The notes under the pieces: model-generated
What the model was told of the DNA's origin: nothing
The model's database searches: none
Seen by the model: only the letters and a program-made list of their open reading frames with translations
Shown: positions 44,970-54,098 of the stretch, one piece after another
Position numbering within the stretch: the first letter of the stretch is position 1
How the letters are laid out: every line of letters starts with the position of its first letter
Position numbers and translations under genes: made by a program
Origin: Spartobacteria bacterium UBA695
GTDB taxonomy: Bacteria; Verrucomicrobiota; Verrucomicrobiia; Chthoniobacterales; Chthoniobacteraceae
Assembly: GCA_002298145.1 (NCBI GenBank)
Contig: DBMP01000013.1
Span: forward strand, 62,001-126,000
Length of the DNA stretch: 64,000 bases
Direction of reading: 5' to 3'

Positions 44970-45580
44970 TCCGCTTTTTCCTGATCCTTTTGGCCTCGGC
45001 GTTTGGAGCGCTGATCCTCCAGCATTTCATCCCGCCGCTTTCGTTCATGGCGGGGGCGCGAGTGATCCTCCTGCCGCTGGTATTCTTCTACGGCGCGCTG
45101 GCCTTGCCCTTCCCGGGCATGCTGGCCCTGGCCTTCGCCTGCGGCTTCATGTGGGACGCGCTCACCGTCCAGATCATCGAGGTCGGCACGGGCCCGCTGA
45201 ACGCCTTTGGCCTCGGCACCGGCAACGCCGAGGTGGTCGAGATCGCCCTCGGCTGGTCGATCGTCCTCTTCGCCGTCCTCGGTTCGCTCATGAGCGGCTT
45301 TCGGCCCCTCTTCCAGGCCGGACGCTGGGAGGTCCACTGCTTGATGAGTGGCGTCTGCACCTCCGCCATGGTCCTGGCCGAGTTCCTCATGATCTCCGTG
45401 CGGCGGGCGGCGCTCTACAACGTCCCCTTTGAGTTTAACCGCGAGATCTGGTGGCGCATCGGCGGCCCCGGCCTTGTGGCCTTGGTCCTCGCGCCGATCG
45501 TCTTTATCTTTTTGAAGTCGCTGGCCGCCTTGGTTGGCTACAACTCCGTGCCCGACGCCCAAGAAGAGGAGGAGGACTAG
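44966..45580 (+). CDS. mreD: Rod shape-determining protein MreD
   Basis: 204 residues with about six hydrophobic segments (IRFFLILLASAFGALILQH first). Poorly conserved as is usual for MreD; the assignment rests on membrane topology and its place between mreC (ATGA overlap) and mrdA (2 bp gap). The acidic C-terminus (AQEEEED) is unusual but short. Confidence 0.88.
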   Translation: MIRFFLILLASAFGALILQHFIPPLSFMAGARVILLPLVFFYGALALPFPGMLALAFACGFMWDALTVQIIEVGTGPLNAFGLGTGNAEVVEIALGWSIVLFAVLGSLMSGFRPLFQAGRWEVHCLMSGVCTSAMVLAEFLMISVRRAALYNVPFEFNREIWWRIGGPGLVALVLAPIVFIFLKSLAALVGYNSVPDAQEEEED

Positions 45581-45582
45581 CT

Positions 45583-47901
45583 ATGGCCCGTATTTCCCGT
45601 TCCGACTGGCGGCTCTTCTTCCTGGCCGTGCTGATGTTCGCGGCCCTCGGCACCATCGTCGCCCGGCTCTGGACCTTGCAGGTCATGCGGGGCGATTACT
45701 ACGCCAGCAAGATCGGCGGCAAATCGCAGGTCACCGTCCGCATCCCCTCCGTGCGCGGCGAAATCCGCGACCGCAACGGCGTGCCGCTCGTCCAGAACCG
45801 CGCCAGCTACAACGTCGACTTTTATCTCCAGGACATGGTCGCCGGGTACCGCCGCCGCAACGGCTCCATCCCCACCATGCTCGAACGGCGCACCCAGCGG
45901 GATATGCCCAAGGACATCCCCACGCCCGACATCCTGAAAATCGTCAACGCAGGCGTCATCCCGCGCCTCCAGGAGCTCGACCTTGCGCACGATTACAACT
46001 CCAAGCACCTCAAAAACCACTACGCCCACGACACCCTGGTGCCGTTTCCGTACATCGAGGATGCCAATTTCGACACCATCGCCAAGTTCTCCGAACACGA
46101 CGTCGGCCTGCCCGGCGTCGACATCAGCCAGAAGCCCGTGCGCCAGTACCTCTATGGCGCTTTTGCCGCGCACATCCTCGGCTACGTCGGCATGCCCCGG
46201 CAGATCGACCAGCTCCCCGACGTTCGCAACTTCACCTACTACCAGCCCGACGTGGAGGGCAAGTCGCAGATCGAGCTCTCCATGGACCAGTATTTGCGCG
46301 GCAAGCCCGGCGTGCGCGTCATCCAGAAAGACGCCAAGGGCCGCATGGAGAGCGAGGTTCGCACCGACCAGCCCAAGCCCGGCGCGAACGTCTACCTCAC
46401 CATCGACGCCCGCATCCAGTACATCGTCGAGCAGGCCCTGCGCCACCCGACCCTCGGCCGCGCCGCCGCCGTCGTCCTCGACCCCAACAACGGCGACATC
46501 CTGGCCATCTGCTCCGTCCCCTCCTTCGACCCGAACGTCTTCATCCCCAAAGTCTCCACCAAGGACTGGGACGGCCTCCTCAAAGACCGCGCCGTGCCCT
46601 TGGTCAACCGGGCCGTCTCCGGCTTCCCTCCCGGGTCCACCTTCAAGATCGTGACCTCCCTCGCGGGCCTTAGCAAAGGCCTCGCCAACAAAACCTTCAA
46701 CTGCTCCGGCTCCGTGGAATACGGCGGCCGCTCCTTCCACTGCTGGATCGCCGAAAAAGGCGGCTCGCATGGCACCCTGCGGCTGCCCGACGCCATCAAG
46801 GTCTCGTGCAACTCCTTCTTCTACCAATACGGCAACGCGGCGGGCGGCGACACGCTGGAGCGCGTCGGCGGCATCCTCGGCATGGGGCGGCGCTACGAGC
46901 TGGGCCTCTCCGACGAAAAAGAAGGCTGCATGCCCGGGCCGAGATGGATGGCCGGGCGCAACACCGGCGAAAAATGGACCCAGGCCCAGACCGCCAACAC
47001 CTCCATCGGCCAGGGCTACGTGCTGGCGAGCCCCCTGCAAATGGCCGTCGCCTACGCGGCCGTGGCCAACGGCGGCGTCGCCTACGAGCCGCGCCTCGTC
47101 AAGAAAGTCCTCGAAACCGACGGCAAACCAGCCCTCAACGACGAAGGCAAAGTCGCCGTGCCTGACGAGCCGAAAGTCCGCGAAGACTTCAGAACCGAAG
47201 GCATCCTGCCCGAGCACGTCGAAACCGTTCGCAAAGGCCTCTGGAACGTCGTCAACGAAACGGGCGGCCCCGGCGGCGGCGGCACCGGCCGCTCCGGCCA
47301 GGTCAAAGGAACCGTCGTCGCGGGCAAGACCGGCACCGCACAGGCCACCGACCGCGGCCAGAAAGAGCACATCGCCTGGTTCTGCTGCTTCGCCCCCTAC
47401 GATCATCCCAAGTATGTCGTCGTCGTCATGGTCCAGGGCGGCGAACACGGCGGCAGCGTCTCGGCCCCCATCGCCGCGCATATTTTAGAGCAGATCCTCG
47501 CCGTCGACTCCGGCAAGCTCACCGTCAATCTCCAGCCGCTCGCCCCAGCGCATAACTCGCATCCTTTTGAAATGATCAACTCGCTCTCGTCCTACAGCGG
47601 CTCCGTTGGCATCGTCGCGGCATCGTCTGACGACGAGGACGACAACGACCACGACGCCCCGGCGCAGAACGTTCAAATGTCCCACAGCGCGGCCAGCCCC
47701 GACATCAAGTCCGATGCGGATGACCAGGGCCGGGTTCCCAAAAAACCCGTCCGCAAAGCCAGCCCCACGCCTTCAGGCTCGGAGCGTCCGAGTCAAACCC
47801 CGAAAACCACCCTCCGCCGCACCCGGCAAGCTCCCCAGGAGCAGTCGACCGACGCGGAACAACCCCGTAGAAACCTCTTCCAGAGACTCTTCAGCCATTA
47901 A
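45583..47901 (+). CDS. mrdA: Penicillin-binding protein 2 (elongasome transpeptidase) with long C-terminal tail
   Basis: 772 residues from ATG 45583. One N-terminal membrane segment, a pedestal domain, then the transpeptidase: nucleophile Ser352 in the SxxK motif (GSTFK, Lys355), SCN at 408-410 and KTG at 582-584. The PBP2 context with mreBCD is classical. After about residue 650 there is a low-complexity tail of about 120 residues, acid-rich (DDEDDNDHD) then basic and Ser/Pro-rich, that is not part of the usual enzyme and might be a binding arm. Confidence 0.95.
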   Translation: MARISRSDWRLFFLAVLMFAALGTIVARLWTLQVMRGDYYASKIGGKSQVTVRIPSVRGEIRDRNGVPLVQNRASYNVDFYLQDMVAGYRRRNGSIPTMLERRTQRDMPKDIPTPDILKIVNAGVIPRLQELDLAHDYNSKHLKNHYAHDTLVPFPYIEDANFDTIAKFSEHDVGLPGVDISQKPVRQYLYGAFAAHILGYVGMPRQIDQLPDVRNFTYYQPDVEGKSQIELSMDQYLRGKPGVRVIQKDAKGRMESEVRTDQPKPGANVYLTIDARIQYIVEQALRHPTLGRAAAVVLDPNNGDILAICSVPSFDPNVFIPKVSTKDWDGLLKDRAVPLVNRAVSGFPPGSTFKIVTSLAGLSKGLANKTFNCSGSVEYGGRSFHCWIAEKGGSHGTLRLPDAIKVSCNSFFYQYGNAAGGDTLERVGGILGMGRRYELGLSDEKEGCMPGPRWMAGRNTGEKWTQAQTANTSIGQGYVLASPLQMAVAYAAVANGGVAYEPRLVKKVLETDGKPALNDEGKVAVPDEPKVREDFRTEGILPEHVETVRKGLWNVVNETGGPGGGGTGRSGQVKGTVVAGKTGTAQATDRGQKEHIAWFCCFAPYDHPKYVVVVMVQGGEHGGSVSAPIAAHILEQILAVDSGKLTVNLQPLAPAHNSHPFEMINSLSSYSGSVGIVAASSDDEDDNDHDAPAQNVQMSHSAASPDIKSDADDQGRVPKKPVRKASPTPSGSERPSQTPKTTLRRTRQAPQEQSTDAEQPRRNLFQRLFSH

Positions 47902-48021
47902 AACAACCTCAGGGATTGCCATCGATTTCGCTGACGACTCCCCAACCCAACGACCCGCAGCCTCCCAGGCGGGCCATAAACCTCCGTGTCAGTAAAAAAC
48001 CTTCTCCAAATAACCAGATTC

Positions 48022-49590
48022 ATGATCGAAAAAATCAAGAAGATGCTCGGTCTCCGGCGTGAGACCGGAAACAAACTCATTATCAATTGCGAACGGCTGG
48101 AACGCCGCGTGGCCCTGCTCGAAAACGGGCAACTCGAAGAATACTCCATCGAGCGAACCACCGAACGCAATATCGTGGGCAGCATCTTCAAAGGCCGCGT
48201 GAAAAACATCGAGCACGGCCTCAAGGCCATGTTCGTCGATATCGGCTTCGAAAAAAACGCCTTCCTCCACTTCTGGGACGCCATTCCCGCCGCCCTGGAT
48301 AGCGGCATCGAAGAGGTCGAACGCAAGAGCGGCCGCAAGCAACAGAAAAAGATCACCTCCGCGGACATCCCCAAGATCTACCCCGTCGGCAGCGAAGTGC
48401 TCGTGCAAGTGACCAAGGGCCCCATCTCCAACAAAGGCCCCCGCATCACCACCAACATCTCGCTCGCGGGCCGCTACTTGGTACTCATGCCCTTTAGCGA
48501 CCAGTGCGGCATCTCCCGTAAGATCGAAGACCCCAAGGAGCGCGAGCGCCTGCGTAAGATCCTCAAGAAGCTCGAAATCCCCGAAAACATGGGCGTCATC
48601 GTCCGGACCGTCGGCGAGGGCCAGCGCGAGCGCTACTTCATCCGCGACTTAAGCTTGCTGGTCGACCAGTGGGCCAAGATCGAGGAAGGCGTCAAATCCA
48701 AGGGCGCGCCCAACTGCGTCTTCCAGGAGCCGGACTTGATCGAGCGCACCGTGCGCGACTTCCTCACCGACGAAATCGACGAAGTCGTCTGCGACAGCGA
48801 AGAAGCCGTCCAGCGCATGGGCGACCTGGTCGGGCAGATCTCCCGCCGCTCCAAGAACCGCGTCCAGCTCTACACCGAGCCGACGCCGATCTTCGACAAA
48901 TTCGGCATCCAGAAGCAGATCGACGACGCCTTCCACCGCCAGGTGTGGCTGCCGTGCGGCGGCTACATCGTCATTGACGAAACCGAGGCCCTCATCGCCA
49001 TCGACGTCAACACCGGCCGTAACAAAGGGGCCAAGGACGTCGAAAAGACCATCCTCCAGACCAACCTCGAAGCGGCCGACGAAATCGCCCGCCAGCTCCG
49101 GCTGCGCAACATCGGCGGCCTGGTCATCGGCGACTTCATCGACATGAAGAGCCGCAAAGACCAGCAGGCCGTCTTTAACCGGATGAAAGACCGGCTCCGG
49201 CGCGACAAGGCCAAAACCCACGTCCTGCCGCTCTCCAACCTGGGCCTCATGGAAATGACCCGCCAGCGCGCGGCCGAGAGCCTCAGCGGCTCCATCTACG
49301 AGAACTGCCCGTACTGCCACGGACGCGGCACGGTCAAGAGCTCCATGACCATGAGCGTCGAGCTCCAGCGCTCCCTGCACCAGGTACTGCGCAAACACAG
49401 CGACCTTCACGAATTCAAGGTCACCGTGAGCCCGCACCTCCTGGCCCGCCTGCGGAGCGACGACGAGGAGCTCCTCGTCGAAATCGAGCGCCGCTACGCC
49501 TGCCGCCTCTCCTTCCGCGCCGACCCGGCGATGCACCACGAGCAATTCGTGATCGTCGACGTGGCCAGCGGCTCGGAAATGAAGCCGTAG
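48022..49590 (+). CDS. rng: Ribonuclease G/E
   Basis: 522 residues from ATG 48022; a GTG 36 bases upstream would add 12. An S1 domain at about 50-90 (GSIFKGRVKNIEHGLKAMFV) precedes the catalytic domain with metal-binding Asp328 in AIDVNTGR and Asp371 in IGDFID, and the zinc-link CPYC at 429-432. The length is that of RNase G or a short RNase E without the long C-terminal scaffold. It processes rRNA and mRNA. It follows mrdA by about 120 bp and ends before a strong hairpin. Confidence 0.94.
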   Translation: MIEKIKKMLGLRRETGNKLIINCERLERRVALLENGQLEEYSIERTTERNIVGSIFKGRVKNIEHGLKAMFVDIGFEKNAFLHFWDAIPAALDSGIEEVERKSGRKQQKKITSADIPKIYPVGSEVLVQVTKGPISNKGPRITTNISLAGRYLVLMPFSDQCGISRKIEDPKERERLRKILKKLEIPENMGVIVRTVGEGQRERYFIRDLSLLVDQWAKIEEGVKSKGAPNCVFQEPDLIERTVRDFLTDEIDEVVCDSEEAVQRMGDLVGQISRRSKNRVQLYTEPTPIFDKFGIQKQIDDAFHRQVWLPCGGYIVIDETEALIAIDVNTGRNKGAKDVEKTILQTNLEAADEIARQLRLRNIGGLVIGDFIDMKSRKDQQAVFNRMKDRLRRDKAKTHVLPLSNLGLMEMTRQRAAESLSGSIYENCPYCHGRGTVKSSMTMSVELQRSLHQVLRKHSDLHEFKVTVSPHLLARLRSDDEELLVEIERRYACRLSFRADPAMHHEQFVIVDVASGSEMKP

Positions 49591-49611
49591 GCATTTGGGA
49601 AATCTCACTTC

Positions 49612-49650
49612 AAGGCGCAAAGGAAGCCATTCCTTTGCGCCTTTTGTTGT
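49612..49650 (+). terminator. CTTTGCGCC-type terminator of rng
   Basis: The perfect 13-bp arms AAGGCGCAAAGGA (49612-49624) and TCCTTTGCGCCTT (49631-49643) enclose a six-base loop and are followed by TTGTTGT. It starts 21 bp after the stop. Confidence 0.85.
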
Positions 49651-49660
49651 GGATATTCGC

Positions 49661-49700
49661 AGAAGGCGAAACTACAATTTAGAAGGCGAAACTACAATTT
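49661..49700. repeat. Perfect 20-bp tandem duplication
   Basis: AGAAGGCGAAACTACAATTT occurs twice in a row (49661-49680 and 49681-49700). Each copy carries a -10-like TACAAT (49673-49678 and 49693-49698). It lies 17 bp before the ATG at 49718 and may duplicate a promoter or protein site. Confidence 0.9.
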
Positions 49701-49717
49701 GTGCGCACCCGCCTGGT

Positions 49718-50392
49718 ATGAGAATCGCAACCTTCATCGCTACGTTTTCTGTTCTGCTTTTGGGAGTGGCGCTGGGAAGCAATTCTAAAAAACGGGAGGA
49801 AGCCAGCTCCACTCCTCCTCTGCGCCTTATCGAGAGAACGGTTGATCATCTCATTGCGAGGCTTCGTCCCGAGGATCGGAAGCAAATTTGCGCGATGAAA
49901 GGCGAGGACGAAATGATGATGTTCGATAGCGGCTACTATACCCTGAACGATCTTCGTTCCAGGGAGTTGTGGAATAACCCAAAGCTGGACCCTGCATTCA
50001 AAAAAATAGGGATCTGGCATCCCGAGGACAGGGGTGCCATTCTGGGAACGTGCATCTGGCGGCGGTTGCACCGCCAGGACCTGAACATCCCGCAGCAAGT
50101 CGCCTTCTACCTGGCCTATTGGAAGGAAAACAAGGAGTTGATCAACGAACCGTGCCCCCTATGCGCAAAGGTGCTTCATTGGAGGATGTCCTTTCCGCTG
50201 ATTTACGTTTCAAAACCGGAAATGGCGGAAGCGCCGCCGTCACAGAATCCAAAGGAAATTCAAAAAATGATCCACTGGTATCGCTGCCCGGAGGGGCACG
50301 AATTCATTTGGACGAGCGCCACCGGATTGCGCACGCCGGATGCCGCTCAAATCGAAGCTCGCCCAAAGGTAAACTCCCGTTTGCGGCTTTAG
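49718..50392 (+). CDS. Hypothetical exported or membrane-anchored protein
   Basis: 224 residues from ATG 49718. N-terminal hydrophobic segment (about 3-19, IATFIATFSVLLLGVALG) without a clear cleavage site. The body has GYYTLNDLRSRELWNNPKLDP and two Cys/His clusters: CPLCAKVLHW and WYRCPEGHEF, which together could bind zinc. The family is not recognised. The open frame upstream crosses the rng terminator and is rejected. Confidence 0.6.
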   Translation: MRIATFIATFSVLLLGVALGSNSKKREEASSTPPLRLIERTVDHLIARLRPEDRKQICAMKGEDEMMMFDSGYYTLNDLRSRELWNNPKLDPAFKKIGIWHPEDRGAILGTCIWRRLHRQDLNIPQQVAFYLAYWKENKELINEPCPLCAKVLHWRMSFPLIYVSKPEMAEAPPSQNPKEIQKMIHWYRCPEGHEFIWTSATGLRTPDAAQIEARPKVNSRLRL

Positions 50393-50554
50393 TTTCAGGG
50401 CCGACTACTGGACCAGAGGGGTGGGTTGTCTGCGAATTGCAGATGTCTCCAACTTCGTTTCCGGGCCGGAAATGCAAAAAAGCCTGTAATTCAACCAATT
50501 TCCGCGCTTCCTAAATGCCCCCGGGGGCGGTAGGATTTTCCCCATTCCGCCTTT

Positions 50555-51238
50555 ATGAAACCCAAGATCCTTGTCGCCGATGACGAGCCCGATGTCCTGC
50601 ACCTCGTGGCGGCAAACTTCCGCGCCGCCGGGTGGGAAGTCCTTACCGCCGAGGATGGCCCCGGCGCTCTGGCCGAAATGCGCGAAAAGGGAGCCGATCT
50701 CATCGTCCTCGACCTGATGCTGCCCGGCCTCTCCGGCCTGGAGGTCTGCCGCATGTTAAAGGGAGACCCTGCCACCGCCGCGATCCCGATTGTCATGCTC
50801 ACCGCCAAGGCCGAAGAAGTGGATCGCATCGTCGGGCTGGAGCTGGGCGCGGACGATTACCTGACCAAACCGTTCAGTCCGCGCGAACTCGTCTTGCGGG
50901 TCAAGAACGTCCTGCGGCGCGCCTCGAAACCGGAGCCCACCGTGACCGCGGTGCTGACGCTGGGCCCCATCGTCCTCGACCGGGAGCGTTTCCACGTCAC
51001 CGTCGGCGGCAAGCCGGTCGAATTCACCGCCACGGAACTCAAACTGCTCACCCTCCTGATGGAACGCCGGGGCCGGGTGCAATCCCGCGAAGTGCTCCTC
51101 AACGACGTCTGGGGCTACGAAAGCGTCATCGACACCCGCACCGTCGATACCCACGTGCGCCGCCTGCGCGAAAAGCTCGGGGAAGCCGCTGACTACCTGG
51201 AGACCGTCCGGGGATTCGGCTACCGGTTCTCAGACTAG
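50555..51238 (+). CDS. PhoB-like response regulator (OmpR family)
   Basis: 227 residues. Receiver domain with acidic residues Asp9 and Asp10, phospho-acceptor Asp53 (IVLDLMLPG), Thr in MLTAK and Lys105 in LTKPFSPREL. A short linker leads to a C-terminal winged helix (FTATELKLLTLLMERRGRVQ, then TVDTHVRRLREKLG). Followed after 26 bp by its sensor kinase. The PhoB name is suggested by the pairing and sequence style; no pst or phoU genes are nearby to confirm phosphate control. Confidence 0.9.
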   Translation: MKPKILVADDEPDVLHLVAANFRAAGWEVLTAEDGPGALAEMREKGADLIVLDLMLPGLSGLEVCRMLKGDPATAAIPIVMLTAKAEEVDRIVGLELGADDYLTKPFSPRELVLRVKNVLRRASKPEPTVTAVLTLGPIVLDRERFHVTVGGKPVEFTATELKLLTLLMERRGRVQSREVLLNDVWGYESVIDTRTVDTHVRRLREKLGEAADYLETVRGFGYRFSD

Positions 51239-51264
51239 GATCCAGCGTTTGTTCCTCCCGAGAG

Positions 51265-52539
51265 ATGCTTAATTTCCTCCTCGCTGTCGGTTTCCTTGCG
51301 ATCGCCGTCTTTTACCTCAAACATCGCCACCGCACGCGGCGCCACTGGCGGCAGATCCGCGACATGATCGGCGCCATCGCCGACGGCCACCGCCCCCCCT
51401 CCTTCATCCAGCACGATGAGCGCGAGTGGCAGCAGATCGCCCTCGGCCTGGAAAAGCTGGCCCTCCAGCGTGAACGGCTTGAAAGCCAGATTTCGCGCGA
51501 GGGCTTCAATCTCCAGGCGATCCTCTCCAGCATGAGCGAAGGCGTCATGGTCGTGGACGTCGACCGCGTCATCCGGCTGGCCAACCGCTCGTTGCTGGAG
51601 CTTTTCAACCTGAAAACCGCGCCCGTCAACCGCGGCGCGCTCCACACGCTGCGCAACGCCGAGATCGACGCCGTGCTGCGCGAGGCCATCGCCCGGGGCG
51701 AACCGCAATCGCGGGAGATCGACCTTGCCGCCCCATCGCGCCGCCTCGCCATCAACGCCGCGCCCGTGCGCGACAGCGGCGGGGCCATTCTCGGCGTCGC
51801 GGCCACCTTCCACGACATGACGCGCATCCAGCAGCTCGAACAAGTGCGCCAGGACTTCGTGGCCAACGTCTCCCACGAACTGCGCACCCCGCTTTCCATC
51901 TTCCAGGGCTACGTCGAGATGCTGCGCGATTACCCCGACCAGCCCAAGGAAGAGATCGCCGCCGCCCTCGACGTCCTTTTCAAACACTCCAAGCGCCTCA
52001 ACCTCCTGGTGGAGGACCTGCTCACGCTCGCCCGACTGGAATCCCACGAGCACGAGCAGAAAGTCGAGCCGATCGCGCCTGCCGCGTTCCTCGAAAGCGT
52101 CAAGCGGGATTGGACGCTCAAATTCCAGGCCGCCGGGATTCATTTCGGCCTCGAAGTGGGCGAGCAGCTTCCCGGCATTTGTGGCGACGGCTTCCAGCTC
52201 GAACAGGTGTTCAATAACCTGCTCGAAAACGCGCTCAAATACACGCCCACCGGCGGGCACGTCACCATCCAGGCCGAGCGCGCCTTGATGTCCGACGGCG
52301 GCGTTGAGCTGGAAATCCGCGTCGCCGATACCGGCAGCGGCATTCCCTCGGCCGATCTGCCACACATCTTCGAGCGCTTTTACCGCGCCGACAAAGCCCG
52401 CAGCCGTGCGCTCGGCGGCACCGGCCTGGGGCTCTCCATCGTCAAGCACATCATCCACAGCCACAACGGCACCGTCCGGGCCGAGAGCCGCCTGGGCGCG
52501 GGCTCAACGTTCATTCTGCGGCTGCCGGAGGTAGCGTAG
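51265..52539 (+). CDS. PhoR-like sensor histidine kinase
   Basis: 424 residues. One short N-terminal membrane segment (about 3-18), then a PAS-like domain (about 80-190, ILSSMSEGVMVVDVDRVIRLANR), the HisKA box FVANVSHELRTPLSIF with phospho-acceptor His204, and the HATPase N, G1 and G2 boxes (NNLLENALKYTP, VADTGSGIP, GGTGLGLSIVKHI). There is no large periplasmic sensor, as in PhoR. It phosphorylates the preceding regulator. Confidence 0.92.
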   Translation: MLNFLLAVGFLAIAVFYLKHRHRTRRHWRQIRDMIGAIADGHRPPSFIQHDEREWQQIALGLEKLALQRERLESQISREGFNLQAILSSMSEGVMVVDVDRVIRLANRSLLELFNLKTAPVNRGALHTLRNAEIDAVLREAIARGEPQSREIDLAAPSRRLAINAAPVRDSGGAILGVAATFHDMTRIQQLEQVRQDFVANVSHELRTPLSIFQGYVEMLRDYPDQPKEEIAAALDVLFKHSKRLNLLVEDLLTLARLESHEHEQKVEPIAPAAFLESVKRDWTLKFQAAGIHFGLEVGEQLPGICGDGFQLEQVFNNLLENALKYTPTGGHVTIQAERALMSDGGVELEIRVADTGSGIPSADLPHIFERFYRADKARSRALGGTGLGLSIVKHIIHSHNGTVRAESRLGAGSTFILRLPEVA

Positions 52540-52554
52540 GCTGAAATTAAAGGA

Positions 52555-52587
52555 CCTCGTTTCCAGATCTGGAAATTCGTAACGAGG
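52555..52587. repeat. Dispersed palindromic repeat, copy 3 (degenerate)
   Basis: An outer CCTCGTT/AACGAGG pair encloses a TCCAGATCTGGA palindrome and an ATTCGTAACGAG tail related to copies 1, 2 and 4. It lies at the 3' side of the transposase remnant. Confidence 0.55.
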
Positions 52588-52612
52588 GGCGAGGAAAACC
52601 AGCATCAACCGT

Positions 52613-53218
52613 TCACGGCATCCGCAGAGTCGAGTCGGTGAAGATGTCGTGGTAGGGCTGGAAATCCTTCCCAAATTCGCGGATGACCTGCGTATAGAGG
52701 GAGATGATTCCCTCCGCATAAAAGGCATCGATCGTTGAGAGGCAGAAAGGGCCAATGATTTCATTATTGGCATTCACATAACCGCTCTTGACCAAGCCAG
52801 CATAAGCGCTCCATGTGTCGGTGTAGACGTCGCTTTGAGAAAGGACTCGCCCCTCTACAACCGGCATCAATTCTCGCATGGAGCAGTTTTTGACGATGCT
52901 GACATAGACCCGATCTCCTCGCTTGTGGAGCCCCAAAACGGGGACCTTTGCCGTGCCGCGCCCGAATCTGCCTTGAGCGCGCCTCGGGGCAAAATAACTC
53001 TCGTCGATTTCGACTTCACCGGCAAAGGGTCTGAATTCCTCGATGCTCAGAACCAGCAAACGCTGGCGCAAAAGGCCGTAGATGCGGCTCACGCTCTGGC
53101 GGCGAATCCCCAGCAAGGCCGACGCTTTGATTACGCAAATGTCGTGAGCGAAATGATGCAAAATCGCCCTAAATTTCCTCTCGGAAATGTGCGCATGCTC
53201 GATATATCTGTTTTTCAT
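52613..53218 (-). pseudogene. Truncated IS1595 (ISXO2-like) transposase
   Basis: 201 residues. The N-terminus (MKNRYIEHAHISERKFRAIL) and GEVEIDESYFAPRRAQGRFGRG with catalytic Asp72, then the VYTDTWSAYAGLVKSGY region with Asp134, match ISXO2-like transposases. After about residue 149 the sequence no longer matches; the expected HYRVNH and HINGIESFW part with the third catalytic residue is missing. The element is therefore a non-functional remnant. The repeats at both sides belong to the REP-like family, not to matching IS ends. Confidence 0.72.
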
Positions 53219-53263
53219 TGTCCGCTAGCACTTTACGTATATGGATTTGTGCTAAAGCGGACA
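53219..53263. repeat. Inverted repeat upstream of the transposase remnant
   Basis: TGTCCGCTAGCAC (53219-53231) and GTGCTAAAGCGGACA (53249-53263) form an imperfect inverted repeat directly before the transposase start. It may contain the left IS end plus the promoter; no matching end is found at the other side, in line with truncation. Confidence 0.5.
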
Positions 53264-53269
53264 TTACCC

Positions 53270-53322
53270 TCAGAGATTCCCAGACAAGGGCGTTACGAAT
53301 CTTGAGATTCGTACCGAGGAGG
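53270..53322. repeat. Dispersed palindromic repeat, copy 4
   Basis: Matches copy 1 (948-1000) over 53 bp, including the TCAGAGATTCCCAGAC shoulder and GTTACGAATCT/AGATTCGTACC arms. Two copies of AGGAGGCACGGGG follow at 53317-53329 and 53335-53347. Confidence 0.8.
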
Positions 53323-53535
53323 CACGGGGGTGCTAGGAGGCACGGGGATGGAGATGTCCTTGTCCTGAGCATCCCGGAGTTGCTGCGTGCTGGCCGCCGC
53401 AACCTCTTGGATTGGTTCCTGCCTCTGCCGCCGTTTGCTGCGGTATTCCTGCCACATCGCTTTCCACTTCTTGATGCGAAACAACGACGGCAAGAGCAGG
53501 ACGAGGAGAAAAAGGCCGCAGTCGGTGTGTGGCAT
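53293..53535 (-). CDS. Possible small membrane protein
   Basis: 80 residues with an N-terminal hydrophobic segment (about 6-19, CGLFLLVLLLPSLF) and a basic stretch (RIKKWKAMWQEYRSKRRQRQ), the layout of a small membrane anchor. The C-terminal residues (PPSTPVPPRYESQDS) come from the AGGAGGCACGGGG repeats and the dispersed palindrome, and the stop codon lies in that palindrome. No family recognised; existence uncertain. Confidence 0.35.
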   Translation of the reverse strand: MPHTDCGLFLLVLLLPSLFRIKKWKAMWQEYRSKRRQRQEPIQEVAAASTQQLRDAQDKDISIPVPPSTPVPPRYESQDS

Positions 53536-53683
53536 ATCTTGCTTTGGAGTGGATCACAGAGAAGCAGAAAAGCCCGATAGTGACCACACAAAGTCAACGT
53601 TTCGGCGAAGTAGGGTTCAGGTAACAATTTTTGACAGGCAAGAGAGACAAGACGTCTAACCCCATTGCCGCGCGGTTTGAATC

Positions 53684-53956
53684 GTGTTTGACGAAACCAC
53701 TTTTTGGATTTCCAATGCGACCGAGGAATATTTGAACCTAGTGAAAACCGGTGATCGGATAGGGCAATTCTTGTTCGGATGCATCCTGATATCTTTGGGA
53801 TATGCAGGACTGCATAGTGGCAGAATCGAGCAACTCCGGCACGGTGGACCTCCGCTGGAGGGGCCCGAGGCGATAGTTGGTTCTCTGATATTGTTAGGTT
53901 TCGGCCTATTTCTTGCCTTCGTTGCCATTATCAGAAAGAACAAAAAGTTGAACTGA
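53684..53956 (+). CDS. Possible small two-TM membrane protein
   Basis: 90 residues from GTG 53684. Two hydrophobic segments (about 27-43, GQFLFGCILISLGYAGL, and about 63-83, AIVGSLILLGFGLFLAFVAII) with a polar stretch between and a Lys-rich end. No family recognised. A TTGACA lies 48 bp upstream. The amino acid pattern supports a real gene but nothing else does. Confidence 0.45.
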   Translation: MFDETTFWISNATEEYLNLVKTGDRIGQFLFGCILISLGYAGLHSGRIEQLRHGGPPLEGPEAIVGSLILLGFGLFLAFVAIIRKNKKLN

Positions 53957-54098
53957 CAAGGGAGGGCAAGAATAGGGGAGGGGGCATTTTCCTCCATTTC
54001 CCCGGCATCCTAGCCTCTGATTCCCCCGCCACGGACCCCTGGCGCATTTTCCTATTTTCAAAGGGGGCAGGGGAGGCGTATCCTCGACCCCTTTCCTC

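Noticed and set aside
45577..47481. 634-residue open frame opposite mrdA
   Set aside because: Exact antisense of the PBP2 gene with Gly/Asp/Val-rich composition typical of antisense frames in GC-rich DNA; mrdA has all catalytic motifs.
53219..53263. Complete IS with two terminal repeats
   Set aside because: The inverted repeat lies wholly at one side; no matching end at the 3' side of the transposase and the transposase is cut.
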